DNA from: Streptomyces odontomachi
GTDB lineage: Bacteria > Actinomycetota > Actinomycetes > Streptomycetales > Streptomycetaceae
Direction: 5' to 3'
Assembly (NCBI RefSeq): GCF_024435355.1
Contig: NZ_JAMJWG010000002.1
Span: 248,001 to 312,000, forward strand
DNA: 64,000 nt
In this document: positions 42,630 through 51,522 of the stretch, one piece after another
How positions within the stretch are numbered: the first letter of the stretch is position 1
Layout: every line of letters starts with the position of its first letter
Program-made: the position numbers and the translations under genes
The notes under the pieces: generated by a model
What the model was told of the DNA's origin: nothing
Database searches by the model: none
Seen by the model: the letters and a program-made list of their open reading frames with translations, nothing else

Positions 42630-43070
42630 ATGTACGCCAGCGACGGCTTTCGTGAACTGGGCCGGCAGGAATCCCTGCGACTGCTGACCAAGGCGGTCGT
42701 CGGCCGGGTCGTACACACCCGGCACGCCCTGCCCGCCGTCCTGCCGGTGCCCTTCTGCCTCGACCCCGACTCGGCGGTGGTGCTGCGCACCTCGCCCCGC
42801 TCGGACCTGGTGCGTGCGCTCGACGGAGTCGTGGTGGCCTTCGAGGTCGACGAGATGGACGCAGGCGCCCGGCGCGGCTGGAGCGTCGTGGTCACCGGCC
42901 GGGCCGCGGTGGTGACGAGCCCCGCCGAACACGCCCGGCTGGCCCGCACCGGCCCCCTGTCGTGGACCGGCCCCCCGGGTGACGCGGACGACGTCTTCGT
43001 ACGCATCGAGGCGGAGCTGGTCACCGGCCAGGAACTGATGTCCGGGCAGGAGGCGGGCGTACCGTCCTGA
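42630..43070 (+). CDS. Pyridoxamine 5'-phosphate oxidase-like FMN-binding protein
   Basis: A 146-residue split-barrel protein of the PPOX superfamily. It opens MYASDGFRELGRQESLRLL and continues with the barrel strands VVGRVVHTRHALPAVLPVPF, AVVLRTSPRSDLVRAL and VVVAFEVDEMDAGARRGWSV, where G-W-S-V-V-V-x-G-x-A is the hallmark end. Proteins of this group bind FMN, F420 or haem and occur in DevR-type dormancy clusters. The catalytic role is unknown. AAGGATGAG is correctly spaced for ATG 42630; the ATG at 42618 lies inside that element and would add four residues. The same domain is found fused to an HTH in the gene at 44.1 kb. Confidence 0.85.
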   Translation: MYASDGFRELGRQESLRLLTKAVVGRVVHTRHALPAVLPVPFCLDPDSAVVLRTSPRSDLVRALDGVVVAFEVDEMDAGARRGWSVVVTGRAAVVTSPAEHARLARTGPLSWTGPPGDADDVFVRIEAELVTGQELMSGQEAGVPS

Positions 43071-43099
43071 GCCGCTGGAAGGGCGTCCACGCCGGAAGA

Positions 43100-43132
43100 C
43101 ATCTCACGAAAACGGGCATCTCGGGTGAGATG
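43100..43132. other. Inverted repeat between PPOX and response regulator genes
   Basis: CATCTCAC and GTGAGATG are perfect 8-bp arms 17 nt apart, 30 nt after the PPOX stop and about 115 nt before the regulator ATG. Either a terminator with a large loop or a regulator operator. Confidence 0.45.
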
Positions 43133-43245
43133 CGTCGGGTCACGGGTACGCGGCAGGCGGTGCACCCCGTGCCGTCGGCATGCCCGGAGAGGAGCCGGAA
43201 CGAAGGGGTGCGTCCGATCGCAGACGAGCGCGACAGGAGCACCCC

Positions 43246-44046
43246 ATGGCGGAAGGCGAACGGCCCCGCCCCGGCCGCCCGATCACCGTCTTCGTACTGG
43301 ACGACCACGAGGTGGTACGGCGTGGCGTGCACGACCTGCTGACCGGTGAGCCGGACATCACCGTGGTCGGCGAGGCGGCCACCGCCTCCCAGGCCCTGGT
43401 GCGGGTGCCCGCGCTGCGTCCGCAGGTGGCGGTGCTCGACGTGCGCCTGCCGGACGGCGACGGTGTCGGCGTCTGCCGTGAGCTGCGCTCCCGGATGCCG
43501 GAGCTCGCCTGCCTGATGCTGACGTCGTTCGACGACGAAGAGGCCCTGTTCGACTCGATCATGGCCGGCGCTTCCGGGTTCGTACTCAAGCAGATCCGCG
43601 GCTCGGACCTGGTCGCCGCGGTGCGCACGGTGGCCGCCGGGCAGTCGCTGCTGGACCCCAGCGCGACCGGGCGGCTGATGGCGCGGCTGCGGGGCGAGCA
43701 GGCGCACGAGGCGGAGCCGGACGCGCTGCCCGGGCTGACCGAACGCGAGCGGGAGATCCTGGTCCTGATCGGCGAGGGCCTCACCAACCGGCAGATCGGG
43801 CGACGGCTCTACCTGGCCGAGAAGACCGTGAAGAACCACATATCACGCCTTCTGGCGAAGCTCGGCGTGGAGCGCCGCATCCAGGCCGCCGTCCTCGCCA
43901 CCCAGGAACGGGACCGGCTGACCCACGACGCGCACCCGCCCGCGCATCGGGACCACGGACACGACCACGGACACGACCACGGGGTCGACCCCGACCTCGA
44001 TCGTGACGCCACACACGGCGGCAGGGACGACGACGGGCGGGTCTGA
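43246..44046 (+). CDS. DevR/DosR-like NarL-family response regulator with His-rich tail
   Basis: A 266-residue response regulator. Receiver (~12-130): F-V-L-D-D-H-E-V-V with the acidic pair, phospho-acceptor Asp in [13 protein letters not shown], switch Thr in [11 protein letters not shown], and Lys in GFVLKQIRG. The LuxR-type HTH (~160-225) reads [20 protein letters not shown] then [20 protein letters not shown], nearly the DevR/DosR recognition helix (AEKTVKN...[12 protein letters not shown]). After it come about 46 extra residues with nine His, including [13 protein letters not shown], a likely metal-binding tail. No histidine kinase is adjacent. CAGGAGC precedes the ATG. It is the probable regulator of this dormancy-type island. 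Confidence 0.9.
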   Translation: MAEGERPRPGRPITVFVLDDHEVVRRGVHDLLTGEPDITVVGEAATASQALVRVPALRPQVAVLDVRLPDGDGVGVCRELRSRMPELACLMLTSFDDEEALFDSIMAGASGFVLKQIRGSDLVAAVRTVAAGQSLLDPSATGRLMARLRGEQAHEAEPDALPGLTEREREILVLIGEGLTNRQIGRRLYLAEKTVKNHISRLLAKLGVERRIQAAVLATQERDRLTHDAHPPAHRDHGHDHGHDHGVDPDLDRDATHGGRDDDGRV

Positions 44047-44060
44047 CGCGCCCCGCCCCC

Positions 44061-44768
44061 TCACTCCCCGCCGGATGCCGGCATGTCGTCAACGAGGATT
44101 CGGCGGCCGGTGAGCCGCACCGGCGTGACCGCCACCCAGAGGTTCCTCTCGTCACCCGCCCAGGGGGTCGTGTAGGCCTCGTCCTGGAGCCTGCGGATGG
44201 CCGCGGCGTCGGTGACGGCCCGCGCCGGACCGACGGCCAGCACGCTCCAGCCCTGGCTGAGCGCATCGTCGATGTGGTCGATCTCGAAGGCGACGTCATG
44301 GCCGGCCGCCTGGGCCGGCTGCGCTTCAGGGGAGGTCCGGAAGGCCAGGTCACCGTCGACCACGACATAGTTGACCGGCAGGATCGCGGGCCCGCTCGCG
44401 GTGGTCACGGCGACCCGTCCGACTCCGTGGGTGCCCAGCAGGCTCCGGCACTCCTCGGGGCTGAGGTCCACCAGGCGGGCGCGGCGGGCGGCCTGGCCGA
44501 GACCCGGTGGCAGGTCGACGTTGCTGCCGGTCAGCTCGTCGACGGTGGTCTCCAGCGCATCCGCAAGGCGCAACAGGAAGCCCATGCCGGGGGAGGCCGC
44601 GTGCTCCTCCACGTATTGCAGGTATCCGGGCGCCGAGCCGGACCGCGCGGCGACGTCCTCACGACTGAGACCGAGCTGCTCACGGCGCGTGGCGACACGT
44701 CGCCCCATGTCGCCCCGTATGTGTCCGGTCCCGGCGGCGACGGTTTCCGTCGACCGTTCTTCCGGCAT
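44061..44768 (-). CDS. XRE helix-turn-helix fused to PPOX FMN-binding domain
   Basis: A 235-residue fusion. Residues ~20-85 are a Cro/CI-type HTH (RRVATRREQLGLSREDVAAR, then GSAPGYLQYVEEHAASPGMG and LADALETTVDELTG). Residues ~105-230 form a PPOX split barrel like the gene at 42.6 kb: LLGTHGVGRVAVTTASGPAI, LPVNYVVVDGDLAFRTSPEA, VAFEIDHIDDALSQGWSV. It may be a flavin-, F420- or haem-sensing transcription factor. Such fusions exist in actinobacteria but ligands are largely unknown. Start ATG 44768 (GGGAGTGCC before it); an ATG at 44807 is possible. Convergent with the response regulator, 14 nt apart. Confidence 0.88.
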   Translation of the reverse strand: MPEERSTETVAAGTGHIRGDMGRRVATRREQLGLSREDVAARSGSAPGYLQYVEEHAASPGMGFLLRLADALETTVDELTGSNVDLPPGLGQAARRARLVDLSPEECRSLLGTHGVGRVAVTTASGPAILPVNYVVVDGDLAFRTSPEAQPAQAAGHDVAFEIDHIDDALSQGWSVLAVGPARAVTDAAAIRRLQDEAYTTPWAGDERNLWVAVTPVRLTGRRILVDDMPASGGE

Positions 44769-45052
44769 GGCACTCCCGTCCTTCACTGACGACGTCGCGG
44801 TGGGCATTGCACCCCCCGTGCGCCACCCCCAAGCCCATGCTCGCACCCTCTCTTCTATTTACCCCCTCTTATCCGGTTTGTTCCCCGGTTGCCCCGGATC
44901 TCTTCCATGGAGGCGAGCCGGCACCGCACGCACAGCGTGTGCCCGAAAAAGCACAGGATGTCACAGGGCGCGCGCCACGGAAGCCGAGGCGGCGCGCCGA
45001 GAACGGTTCGGCGGCGCTGCTCAGCCCGCCCGACACCGCTGGGGCATCGGGG

Positions 45053-45550
45053 CTAGGTCATCTCGTCGACGCGCTCGGGCAGGGTCGGGTCGAACCACGT
45101 GGGTGCGTCGGCCAGGGCCTGCTTGATCCTGGTCAGGCCCGTCTCGTGGAGCTGGGGCATGGCGTCCAACGGGAACCAGCCGACCTCGACCGACTCGTCG
45201 TCGTTGACACGGGCCTCGCCTCCCACGGCGCGGCAGCGGATCGTGATGTCCATGAACTGGCACACGTCGCCGTTGTCGTACGTGACGGGTTCCAGCGCCT
45301 GGACCAGGACCAGGCGCTCGGGGACGCAGTGCACCCCGGTCTCCTCGTACACCTCGCGCACCGCGCACGCCGCCGGCTGCTCCCCGGGGTCCGGGATGCC
45401 ACCGATCACCGACCACTTGCGGTTGTCGCTGCGGCGGCCGAGCAGCACCCGACCGGCGTCGTCGAAGACGATGGCGGTGACGCCGGGCAGCCACAGCAGC
45501 TGGTGGCCCGCGGTGGCGCGGACGGCGCGGATGAAGTCAGGAGTTGCCAT
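45053..45550 (-). CDS. NUDIX hydrolase
   Basis: A 165-residue NUDIX protein. The box GGIPDPGEQPAACAVREVYE continued by E-T-G-V is complete (G-x5-E-x7-R-E-x-x-E-E-x-G). N-terminal FIRAVRATAGHQLLWLPGVT followed by A-I-V-F-D-D belongs to the actinobacterial group with an extra strand before the box. These enzymes hydrolyse nucleoside diphosphate derivatives in the cytoplasm; substrate unknown. It starts 66 nt downstream of the lnt stop on the same strand, and could be the last gene of that transcript. Confidence 0.93.
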   Translation of the reverse strand: MATPDFIRAVRATAGHQLLWLPGVTAIVFDDAGRVLLGRRSDNRKWSVIGGIPDPGEQPAACAVREVYEETGVHCVPERLVLVQALEPVTYDNGDVCQFMDITIRCRAVGGEARVNDDESVEVGWFPLDAMPQLHETGLTRIKQALADAPTWFDPTLPERVDEMT

Positions 45551-45615
45551 GGACCGACCCTAATGGTCGCTCCGCGTTCCCCCAGGCCCAACGGGGCCGC
45601 GCGCCGTTGCGGCAG

Positions 45616-47310
45616 CTACTGTCCGCCGCCCGCGCTCGCGGGCGCGTCTTCCGCATCCCCCGTGGCCGTCCGCGGTTCCCGCTCGGCGTCCTCGGCCGCT
45701 CCGGTGGCGCGCCGGGTGCGCAGTGCACCCGTCGCCGCCCAGCCGAGTCCGCCCGCGGCGACCAGCAGCAGGGCGATCTCCGGCCAGATGCCCAGGCGGG
45801 TGGCGGGGGTCTGGGAGGAACGCAGCGGCACCTTCTCGACGAGCGAGGCGGGGGTGAACATCCCGGTCCTGCTGACGATCCGGCCATCCGGCTCGATCAC
45901 CGCGCTCACGCCACTGGTCACCGGGACGGTGACGGTGCGGCTGTGCTCGACCGCCCGGATCCGGCTCATCGCGAGCTGCTGGTAGGTCATCTCGCTGCGG
46001 TCGAACGTGGCGTTGTTGCTCGGCACGGAGATCAGCTGCGCACCGGCCTGGACCGTGCTGCGCACCGTCCAGTCGAAGGCGGCCTCGTAGCAGGTGACGA
46101 GCCCGACCCGGGCGCCCGCCATGGTGAAGACACCGGGTTCGGTACCGCGCGAGAAGTCCTGCGGCACCATGCTGACGTAGCCCTCGCCGAAGGCTCCGAT
46201 GACGTTGCGCAGCGGGATGTACTCGCCGAACGGCTGGATCTGCCGCTTGTCGTAGGTGCTGGTCGGGCCCTTGCGCGGGTCCCAGAGGACCTGCTCGTTG
46301 TAGAGCCGGCCGTCCGGCTTCTGGACCACCGCGCCCACCGACAGCGGGGCGCCGATCGCCTTGACCGCCTCGTCGATCTCGGTCCGGGCGTCCGGGTTGG
46401 TGAACGGGTCGATGTCGGAGGAGTTCTCCGGCCAGAGCACCAGGTCGGGCCGCGCCACCCGGCCGGCCTTGACCTCGGCGGCCAGGCGCAGCGTCTCGCG
46501 CAGGTGGTAGTCGAGCACGGCACGGCGCTGGGCGTTGAAGCCGAGGCCGGCCCGGGGCACGTTGCCCTGGATCACCGCGACCGTCGCGGTGCCGTCCTCG
46601 GGCGCGTCGCTGACGAGCGGCCGGGCCGCGCCGGCAGCGGCCAGCGGCACGGCGACGGCGAGCAGCGCGACCACCGCCGCGGGGCGGCGCAGCACCCGCC
46701 GCCGGCGGACGGCGACGGCCTGCCGGACGATCTCGCAGAGCCCGAACCCGCACAGCACCACCGCGAACCCGAGCACCGGGGTGCCACCGAGCGCGGCCAG
46801 CGGCAGGAACACGCCGTCCGCCTGCCCGAAGGCGACCTTGCCCCAGGGGAAGCCGCCGAACGGCGCGCGCGCACGTGCCGCCTCCCCCGCGATCCACAAC
46901 GCCGCCGCCCACAGCGGCCAGGCGGGCAGCCGGGAGGTGACCGCGACACCCGCACCCACCAGCGCCGGGAAGCACGCCTCGGCGGCGACCAGCGTGAGCC
47001 AGGGCCCTGGACCGACCTCGACGCCCGTCCACACCAGCAGCGGCAGCAGGAATCCCAGGCCGAAGAGGTAGCCGAGGCCGGCCCCGGCCTTCCAGCCACG
47101 CCCGTGCAGGATCCAACCGAAGACGGCGAAGGCCGGCAGCGCCAGCCACCACAGGGTGCGTGGCGGAAAACTGACGTACAGCAGCACTCCGGAGCCCGCG
47201 GCGACGACTGCCGGGGCCAGGCCCCTGACCAGGCGGGCACGCCGTGAAGGCGGCGCGGCGGGCGCGGGGGGCTGCTCCGTGCGGTCCAGGGAGGCTGCTG
47301 TGGCGGTCAC
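45616..47310 (-). CDS. lnt: Apolipoprotein N-acyltransferase
   Basis: A 564-residue integral-membrane enzyme that adds the third acyl chain to lipoproteins. About seven hydrophobic helices fill the N-terminal half (for example RGLAPAVVAAGSGVLLYVSF), followed by the nitrilase-like domain with the catalytic triad: Glu in VLWPENSSDID (~295), Lys in YDKRQIQPFGEYIP (~353) and Cys in GLVTCYEAAFDW (~408). A final helix and a disordered acidic tail follow. I place the start at GTG 47308-47310; no strong Shine-Dalgarno is visible and the frame is open far upstream, where sequence is not protein-like. Divergent from the O-antigen-ligase-like gene. Confidence 0.92.
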   Translation of the reverse strand: MTATAASLDRTEQPPAPAAPPSRRARLVRGLAPAVVAAGSGVLLYVSFPPRTLWWLALPAFAVFGWILHGRGWKAGAGLGYLFGLGFLLPLLVWTGVEVGPGPWLTLVAAEACFPALVGAGVAVTSRLPAWPLWAAALWIAGEAARARAPFGGFPWGKVAFGQADGVFLPLAALGGTPVLGFAVVLCGFGLCEIVRQAVAVRRRRVLRRPAAVVALLAVAVPLAAAGAARPLVSDAPEDGTATVAVIQGNVPRAGLGFNAQRRAVLDYHLRETLRLAAEVKAGRVARPDLVLWPENSSDIDPFTNPDARTEIDEAVKAIGAPLSVGAVVQKPDGRLYNEQVLWDPRKGPTSTYDKRQIQPFGEYIPLRNVIGAFGEGYVSMVPQDFSRGTEPGVFTMAGARVGLVTCYEAAFDWTVRSTVQAGAQLISVPSNNATFDRSEMTYQQLAMSRIRAVEHSRTVTVPVTSGVSAVIEPDGRIVSRTGMFTPASLVEKVPLRSSQTPATRLGIWPEIALLLVAAGGLGWAATGALRTRRATGAAEDAEREPRTATGDAEDAPASAGGGQ

Positions 47311-47604
47311 CTGGGGAGTGTACGGTGCGCCCGCCACCGATCCGTGCGGTGGTGAGGCGCCGTACGACCGGGCACCCTCGGATCGGCCCTTCGATCGGCG
47401 CTCGGCCGCCCGGATCCGCCCCCGAGGTATCAGCCCATCCATCACCCGACGGGCCCTATACCTCCATTCCCCGTCGTTTTTGCATAGTTCCCTACCTTCT
47501 TCTGCACAAACGGAGGGTTGGGCGACTACGGTGTGTCCACGTTCCCGACGCGGGGCGCCGTGCTCGGCGCGCGCTCGGGGCCCGTCAGATTCGGGGGGCG
47601 ACGG

Positions 47605-48651
47605 GTGGCATCTTCCAGAAGTGTGCCGGTGTCCGCCGGCTCGGCAGCGGACCGCGGCGGCAGCGCGGCGGACGCCGTGGGTGTGATCGTGCTCGGCGCC
47701 TGTGCGGCCTGGTCGCTGGTGACCGCTGCGGTGACCGGTGGGCGTCCGGAAGGAAGCCTGCTCGCGGTGCTCGCGGTGGCCGCGGGGTACGCGGGCGGAC
47801 GCGTCTCGGGGGCGCTGCTGCCCGTCGCCGCGCCCGCTCTCGGTGCGCTGGCGGGGACCGCCCTGGCGGTGGCCGCACCGTATCCCGCGCCGCTGGCGGA
47901 CGGCTCGCCGTTGCCCGATGACACCGCGGGTTCGGCGGCCGTGCTCGCGCTGTCCGCCGGAGCGGCCTGCTGTGCGGCACGGGCGGCCGAGCGGCCGGCG
48001 ACCCGCTCGGTGCTGTGGCTGCTGGCCGGGGCGGTCGTGGTGACGGCGGCGCTGCTCGGTTCGCCCGCGGGTGCCGCGGCGGCTCTCGTGGTGGTGGTGT
48101 GCGCGCCCGTTGCGGGCCGCCTCGGCAGGGCGCGCGGGCTCGTGGGCCTGGGTGCCGCCGCCGCCCTCACCGCGGTCGGCACCTGGGCACTGGCCGTGCG
48201 AGCCGTGCCGGGCGGACCGGGCAGCGCCATGGGCGACACTCTCGTCACGCACCGCGTCCGCCTGTGGCACGACGCGCTCGGCCTCGCCGTGGACCACTGG
48301 GTACTGGGTGCCGGCCCCGGTCGCTTCGGCGAGCTCAGTCCGACCCTCGCCGGGGCACTGATGGGGGACGGCAGCGCACGTTCGGCGCTGTTTCAGCAGG
48401 CTGCCGAGCAGGGCGTCGTCGGGGTGGCGCTGCTGGGCGCCGGATACTGCTGGCTGCTGCACGCCCTGTGGCGCTCCCCGCGGCCCACTGCGGTGGTCCT
48501 GACCGCGGGCGCCGCGCTGACGGTCCTGGCGGCGCTCGCCATCACCGGCGACGCCCTGAGCCACACGACGGTGACCGCCGGCGCCGGCCTGCTCGCGGGC
48601 CTCGCCACGGCGCACCCGCTCGCGGACGAAGCGGCGCCGGAGAACGAGTGA
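47605..48651 (+). CDS. O-antigen ligase-like polytopic membrane protein
   Basis: A ~348-residue protein with about nine hydrophobic helices, Ala/Val/Leu-rich. The Wzy_C/O-antigen ligase region is recognisable: VTHRVRLWHDALGLAVDHWV, then L-G-A-G-P-G-R-F-G-E-L-S-P and, after a loop, FQQAAEQGVVGVALLGAGYC, the conserved Q-x-x-x-E-x-G-x-x-G-x-x-x-L. Family members polymerise or ligate cell-surface glycans. The start is uncertain: GTG 47605 has GGGGGG six bases upstream; GTG 47533 and TTG 47518 are alternatives. Divergent from lnt; the AT-richer 47455-47515 stretch probably carries both promoters. Confidence 0.75.
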   Translation: MASSRSVPVSAGSAADRGGSAADAVGVIVLGACAAWSLVTAAVTGGRPEGSLLAVLAVAAGYAGGRVSGALLPVAAPALGALAGTALAVAAPYPAPLADGSPLPDDTAGSAAVLALSAGAACCAARAAERPATRSVLWLLAGAVVVTAALLGSPAGAAAALVVVVCAPVAGRLGRARGLVGLGAAAALTAVGTWALAVRAVPGGPGSAMGDTLVTHRVRLWHDALGLAVDHWVLGAGPGRFGELSPTLAGALMGDGSARSALFQQAAEQGVVGVALLGAGYCWLLHALWRSPRPTAVVLTAGAALTVLAALAITGDALSHTTVTAGAGLLAGLATAHPLADEAAPENE

Positions 48652-48664
48652 CGTCCGCCGCCCC

Positions 48665-49219
48665 TCAGAGCGACCCGCGTGCGGTGGCCGGCCGCAGCCT
48701 GGCCCGGATGACCCGCACCGCCGCCTCCGCGTTGTCGACCGTGACGGTGAAGCGGTGCCCGTCGCCGAGTACCAGCACCATGCCCTCGCCGCGCCGCACC
48801 ACCACCGCGGTGCCCTTGCCGGGCCGCCACCGGTACCCCCAGCCGCCCCACTGCCGGGGCGTGACGCGGGGCGCGAAGACGGCGTCGACGACCTGGCTGA
48901 GGAGGATGCGCCGGCGCGGCACGCCGATGTGCCCGCAGCGCACCTCGAGGCAGTCCTGGTCGACCTTGACCGCGACGTGCACGAACGCGAGCGTGCCGTA
49001 GAGCATCAGCAGCCCGGCGGCGATACAGCCGACGACCGACATGACCAGGGCGGGCAGGACCGACGTCCAGTTGGCGTCCACCGCGAGCTTGATGCCGAGC
49101 GCCAGGCAGGCAGCGCCGGCGGTCGCCAGCAGCCACTGGACACGGTTCGTCGCCCGTCCCGTCCAGACCGCGGGCAGGACGTCGCCGGAGCCACGGTGCC
49201 CGCGGTGGTGATGCCTCAT
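48665..49219 (-). CDS. PH-domain membrane protein
   Basis: A 184-residue protein beginning M-R-H-H-H-R-G-H-R-G with two adjacent membrane helices (~30-80; VQWLLATAGAACLALGIKLA and LPALVMSVVGCIAAGLLMLY) and a C-terminal bacterial PH-like domain (~85-180) with VKVDQDCLEVRCGHIGVPRR then ILLSQVVDAVFAPRVTPRQW, G-W-G-Y-R, and VRRGEGMVLVLGDGHRFTVT. Such proteins are common in actinobacteria; function unknown. An in-frame start at 49267 would add 16 residues, but the ATG at 49217-49219 with AGGGA is favoured. Ends 13 nt from the convergent O-antigen-ligase-like gene. Confidence 0.82.
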   Translation of the reverse strand: MRHHHRGHRGSGDVLPAVWTGRATNRVQWLLATAGAACLALGIKLAVDANWTSVLPALVMSVVGCIAAGLLMLYGTLAFVHVAVKVDQDCLEVRCGHIGVPRRRILLSQVVDAVFAPRVTPRQWGGWGYRWRPGKGTAVVVRRGEGMVLVLGDGHRFTVTVDNAEAAVRVIRARLRPATARGSL

Positions 49220-49300
49220 GTCCCTGAGACTACCCGCGTTCGCCGCAGGGGCCAGTGGATCGGACACGGGCCCGGAACGGGGCGGGCCACGGGGGTGCGG

Positions 49301-50116
49301 TCAGCGCACCGGGCTGACCGCGGCGGCCAGCTGCCTGCCCTCCGAGTACGCCAGCGCCTCGGCGGGCAGGGCCGCCTCACGGCCGTTGAGCAGCACGGTG
49401 AGGCCGCCCACCGCGGGAGTGGCCGGCGTGGCGCCGCCCACCGCTTCCGAGCGGCCGGGCTGCGCTGCGATCCGGCGCAGCGCCTGGGCGGCCACGGCTC
49501 CCGCGGAGGCGTGCAGCACGAGCGGCGGGCGACCGTCGGGGCGCACGGCGGCACGGATGCGCTCCGCCACCAGTTCGTAGTGGGTGCAGCCGAGCACCAC
49601 GGCCCGGACGCCCGCCGGGGTGCGCGCGGCGGCCGCGGCCACGGCCGCGTCGATGGCGGCCTCGTCGGCGTGCTCCACCGCGTCGGCGAGCCCCGGGCAG
49701 GGCACCTCGGTGACATCGGCACCGGCCGCGAAGTCGGCGATGAGGCCGCGCTGGTAGGCACTGCCCGTGGTGGCCGGGGTGGCCCAGATCGCCACGGGCC
49801 CCCCGCCCGCAGCGGCCGGCTTGATCGCCGGCACCGTGCCGACCACGGGCAACCGCGGCTCGTAGGCGGCACGCAGGGCGGGCAGGGCGTGCACGGAGGC
49901 GGTGTTGCAGGCCACGATCAGGGCATCGGGGTCGTGGGCCGCGGCGGCCCGCGCGGCGGCCATCGCCCGGTCCGTCAGGTCCTGGGGGGTGCGCGGCCCC
50001 CACGGCATGCCCAGCGGATCGCAGGAGAGCACGAGATCGGCGTCCGGCCGCAGTCGGCGCACCGCGGCCGCGGCGGCGAGCAGCCCGACTCCGGAGTCAA
50101 CAAGCGCGATCTTCAT
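49301..50116 (-). CDS. Aspartate/glutamate racemase family protein
   Basis: A 271-residue MurI-type racemase. Visible: MKIALVDSGVGLLAAAAAVR (Asp-Ser substrate-contact pair), first catalytic Cys in LIVACNTASVHALP (~residue 70), second in VVLGCTHYEL (~178) followed by His. PLP-independent racemases with this pattern interconvert L- and D-glutamate or aspartate for peptidoglycan. The N-terminal motif differs slightly from housekeeping MurI (D-S-G-V-G versus D-S-G-x-G-G), so it may be an accessory copy with other specificity. Monocistronic; divergent from the glycosyltransferase gene. Confidence 0.85.
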   Translation of the reverse strand: MKIALVDSGVGLLAAAAAVRRLRPDADLVLSCDPLGMPWGPRTPQDLTDRAMAAARAAAAHDPDALIVACNTASVHALPALRAAYEPRLPVVGTVPAIKPAAAGGGPVAIWATPATTGSAYQRGLIADFAAGADVTEVPCPGLADAVEHADEAAIDAAVAAAAARTPAGVRAVVLGCTHYELVAERIRAAVRPDGRPPLVLHASAGAVAAQALRRIAAQPGRSEAVGGATPATPAVGGLTVLLNGREAALPAEALAYSEGRQLAAAVSPVR

Positions 50117-50280
50117 CCGGCCACTTTAGACGATACGCAGCTCAGGCCCCGGCTCGGCCCGGCCCGCAGGCGGCCACGGCGCACCGCGCGGCACCCCCGC
50201 ACCGGCACCGTCGCGGGGCACCGCGCCACCTCGGCGGGCCGGGCTCCCGTGCGCCCCTTCCGTGGGGCAGACTGCCGCGC

Positions 50281-51522
50281 GTGACCGCCATGACAGCGAC
50301 CTCCCTCGTCTCCCTCGCCGCCTGGCTGTGGCTGCTCCTGGGCCAGGGGTTCTTCTGGCGCACCGACGTGCGCCTGCCGCCGCACGGTGACGCCCCGGAC
50401 GACTGGCCGCCGGTGTGCGTCGTGGTGCCGGCCCGGGACGAGGCGGAGGTGCTGTCGCTGAGCCTGCCGTCCCTGCTGGCACAGGACTATCCGGGGCGTG
50501 CCGAGGTGTTCCTCGTCGACGACGGCAGTTCGGACGGCACCGGGGAGCTGGCGACGTCACTGGCCGCGCTGCACGGCGGGCTGCCGCTCACGGTGTCCTC
50601 GCCGGGTGAGCCGCCGGACGGCTGGACCGGCAAGCTCTGGGCGGTGCGGCACGGCATCGCCCTGGCCCGCGCGCGTGCCCCGCGGTACCTGCTGCTCACC
50701 GACGCGGACATCGCCCACCGTCCGGACAGCCTGCGCGAGCTGGTGGCCGCCGCCGAGGCGGGCGGCCTCGACCTGGTGTCGCTGATGGCGCGGCTGCGCG
50801 TGGACACCCGGTGGGAGCGGCTGGTCGTGCCCGCGTTCGTCTACTTCTTCGCGCAGCTGTATCCGTTCCGTTGGATCGGCCGAGTGCCGCGTCCCTCCGG
50901 ACGGTCTCTCAGGTCGCGCACCGCGGCGGCGGCCGGCGGGTGCGTGCTGCTGAGCGCCGCGGCCGCCGAACGCGCCCGGGTGCCGGATGCGATCCGGCAG
51001 GCCGTGATCGACGACGTGTCCCTCGCGAAAGCCGTCAAGCGCACCGGCGGCCGCATCTGGCTGGGCCTGGCGGACGGAGTCGACAGCGTGCGCCCCTATC
51101 CGCGGCTGCACGACCTCTGGCGCATGGTGTCGCGCAGCGCCTACGCGCAACTGCGGCACAACGCGCTGCTGCTGGCCGGCACCGTGGCGGGCCTCGCGCT
51201 GGTCTATCTGGTCCCGCCCGTGGGGTTGTTCGCGGGCCTCTTCCTGGGCGACACGGGAACGGTGACGGCGGCGGGCCTGGCGTGGCTGGTGATGGTGGGG
51301 ACGTATCTGCCGATGGTGCGCTACTACCGCCAGCCCCTGCCGCTCACGCTCCTGCTGCCGTTCACCGCCCTGCTCTACCTGCTGATGACGGTGGACTCGG
51401 CGGTACAGCACTACCGGGGCCGCGGGGCCGCCTGGAAGGGCCGCACCTACGCCCGGCCGCAGCGGGTGCAGACGCAGGAACCGCCGGACTCCGCCCCGGG
51501 GACGGCTCCCGATACCCGGTGA
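50281..51522 (+). CDS. Membrane-associated family 2 glycosyltransferase (HpnB-like)
   Basis: A 413-residue GT-A glycosyltransferase. After an N-terminal membrane helix (LVSLAAWLWLLLGQGFFW) come VCVVVPARDEAEVLSLSLPS, the nucleotide-sugar motif VFLVDDGSSDGTGE, the metal-binding D-A-D in LLLTDADIAHRPDSL, and the acceptor Q/R-x-x-R-W-like R-M-V-S-R-S-A-Y-A-Q-L-R. Two to three hydrophobic helices end the protein. It resembles HpnB, the hopanoid-associated glycosyltransferase, but no squalene/hopene genes are close. A Ser/Arg-rich insert (P-R-P-S-G-R-S-L-R-S-R) precedes AAAAGGCVLLS. GTG 50281; ATG 50290 is an alternative. Confidence 0.85.
   Translation: MTAMTATSLVSLAAWLWLLLGQGFFWRTDVRLPPHGDAPDDWPPVCVVVPARDEAEVLSLSLPSLLAQDYPGRAEVFLVDDGSSDGTGELATSLAALHGGLPLTVSSPGEPPDGWTGKLWAVRHGIALARARAPRYLLLTDADIAHRPDSLRELVAAAEAGGLDLVSLMARLRVDTRWERLVVPAFVYFFAQLYPFRWIGRVPRPSGRSLRSRTAAAAGGCVLLSAAAAERARVPDAIRQAVIDDVSLAKAVKRTGGRIWLGLADGVDSVRPYPRLHDLWRMVSRSAYAQLRHNALLLAGTVAGLALVYLVPPVGLFAGLFLGDTGTVTAAGLAWLVMVGTYLPMVRYYRQPLPLTLLLPFTALLYLLMTVDSAVQHYRGRGAAWKGRTYARPQRVQTQEPPDSAPGTAPDTR

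Noticed and set aside
44820..44920. Pyrimidine-rich stretch upstream of the HTH-PPOX gene as a second Rho-type tract
   Set aside because: It is shorter, lies on the non-transcribed side for that minus-strand gene, and no plus-strand gene follows.
47311..48615. In-frame upstream extension of the apolipoprotein N-acyltransferase to nearly 1000 residues
   Set aside because: The added part is Arg/Gly/Gln-rich, antisense to the O-antigen-ligase-like gene, and Lnt proteins start at the first membrane helix.
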